From contig CAIYMZ010000088.1 of NCBI GenBank assembly GCA_903927415.1, positions 1 through 32,835 of the forward strand: a stretch of 32,835 nucleotides of DNA. The letters run 5' to 3'. Within the stretch, counting starts at the first letter, position 1, and every line of letters starts with the position of its first letter. A model generated the notes under the pieces. That model did no database searches. It saw nothing but the letters and a program-made list of their open reading frames with translations, and was not told where the DNA came from. Source of the stretch: an uncultured Alphaproteobacteria bacterium (GTDB taxonomy: Bacteria; Pseudomonadota; Alphaproteobacteria; Rickettsiales; UBA1997). This document shows, piece after piece, positions 32,654 to 32,835 of the stretch. A program made the position numbers and the translations under genes.

Positions 32654-32683
32654 GCGCAATTTTTTAGAAAAAGATTTTTACGT

Positions 32684-32835
32684 GTGGATTTACATCCCTT
32701 CAGAATTTTATCCCTATGCTCAGGAGTTGGCGGAATCGAGCTTGGATTTAAACTCGCAGAGCCAACTTCTCGAACAGTTTGTTATGTCGAGATCGAAGCC
32801 TTTGCGTGCGAAATCTTGGCTCGCCGCATGGAAGA
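32684..32835 (+). CDS. DNA (cytosine-5) methyltransferase, 5' part
   Basis: A reading frame starting with GTG at 32684 (MDLHPFRILSLCSG...) runs off the right edge. It carries motif I of C5 methyltransferases, LSLCSGVGGIELGFKLAE, which binds S-adenosylmethionine, followed by TVCYVEIEAFACEILARRMEE as in phage-encoded Dcm-like enzymes. Upstream in-frame codons are open but have no ATG, and the start lies 31 bases after the second terminator. In prophages such enzymes usually protect phage DNA from restriction. A second frame over the same bases is also fully open (see findings). Confidence 0.8.
   Translation, partial: MDLHPFRILSLCSGVGGIELGFKLAEPTSRTVCYVEIEAFACEILARRME

Larger units (their letters stand above)
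18201..32835. mobile_element. Prophage or phage-derived element (left part)
   Basis: A serine recombinase module at one end is followed by a plus-strand block of phage replication and recombination genes with short overlaps, a RuvC-like resolvase, a minor-tail-like protein and a DNA methyltransferase. No terminase, portal or capsid gene is seen inside the window, so completeness cannot be judged. The left border is placed only approximately, in the gap at 18146-18262; the right border is beyond the window. Confidence 0.8.

Overview
The window comes from an AT-rich bacterial chromosome, most likely an alphaproteobacterium (perhaps a low-GC, host-associated or Rickettsiales/Holosporales-like lineage). 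This is inferred from the alphaproteobacterial look of the phage module (DUF2924, DUF6511-like and DUF6362-like proteins next to a serine recombinase), the tRNA-Ala sequence and a dispersed palindromic repeat that codes for a CHSREGGNP-type peptide. No species can be named from sequence alone.

Layout. (1) 1-1123: a split transketolase (C-terminal subunit cut by the window edge, N-terminal subunit complete, ATGA overlap, minus strand) beside a plus-strand tRNA-Ala(GGC). (2) 1429-17702: a large copper/heavy-metal resistance island built around one divergent control region at 10752-10790. Leftward run a copper P-type ATPase, a periplasmic multicopper oxidase, CopB, a small secreted Cys/His-rich protein, a TolC-family channel and a CzcA-type RND pump. 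Rightward run a CsoR-type copper repressor, a His-rich DUF2231-like membrane protein, a second TolC-family channel, a CusB-like adaptor, a CusA-type RND pump and a MerT-like membrane protein. The two -35/-10 pairs overlap completely around one short inverted repeat that fits a CsoR-family operator, so both arms are probably derepressed together by Cu(I). The logic would be: ATPase moves Cu(I) from cytosol to periplasm, the oxidase and CopB detoxify it there, and RND/TolC systems export it. (3) 17703-17950: a compact intergenic region with a candidate structured RNA, a promoter and a strong terminator in front of a small ORF.

(4) About 18200 to the window end: a prophage or phage-derived element. 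It starts with a four-gene minus-strand recombinase operon (serine recombinase plus accessory proteins) under a promoter covered by a 22-bp perfect palindrome. Then come two plus-strand genes of unknown function, a C-tract cluster, and a nearly gap-free early/replication operon: HTH protein, Sak4-like ATPase, DUF669-like protein, SF2 helicase, Fe-S PD-(D/E)XK nuclease, primase-helicase, RuvC-like resolvase and a DUF6362-like HTH protein. A minor-tail-like gene and the start of a DNA cytosine methyltransferase close the window; the element continues beyond the right edge.

The least explained parts are the two-gene cassette at 20959-23090, the candidate RNA at 17748-17824, the repeat-rich segment at 30352-30661 and the CusB-like adaptor that lacks its central domains.
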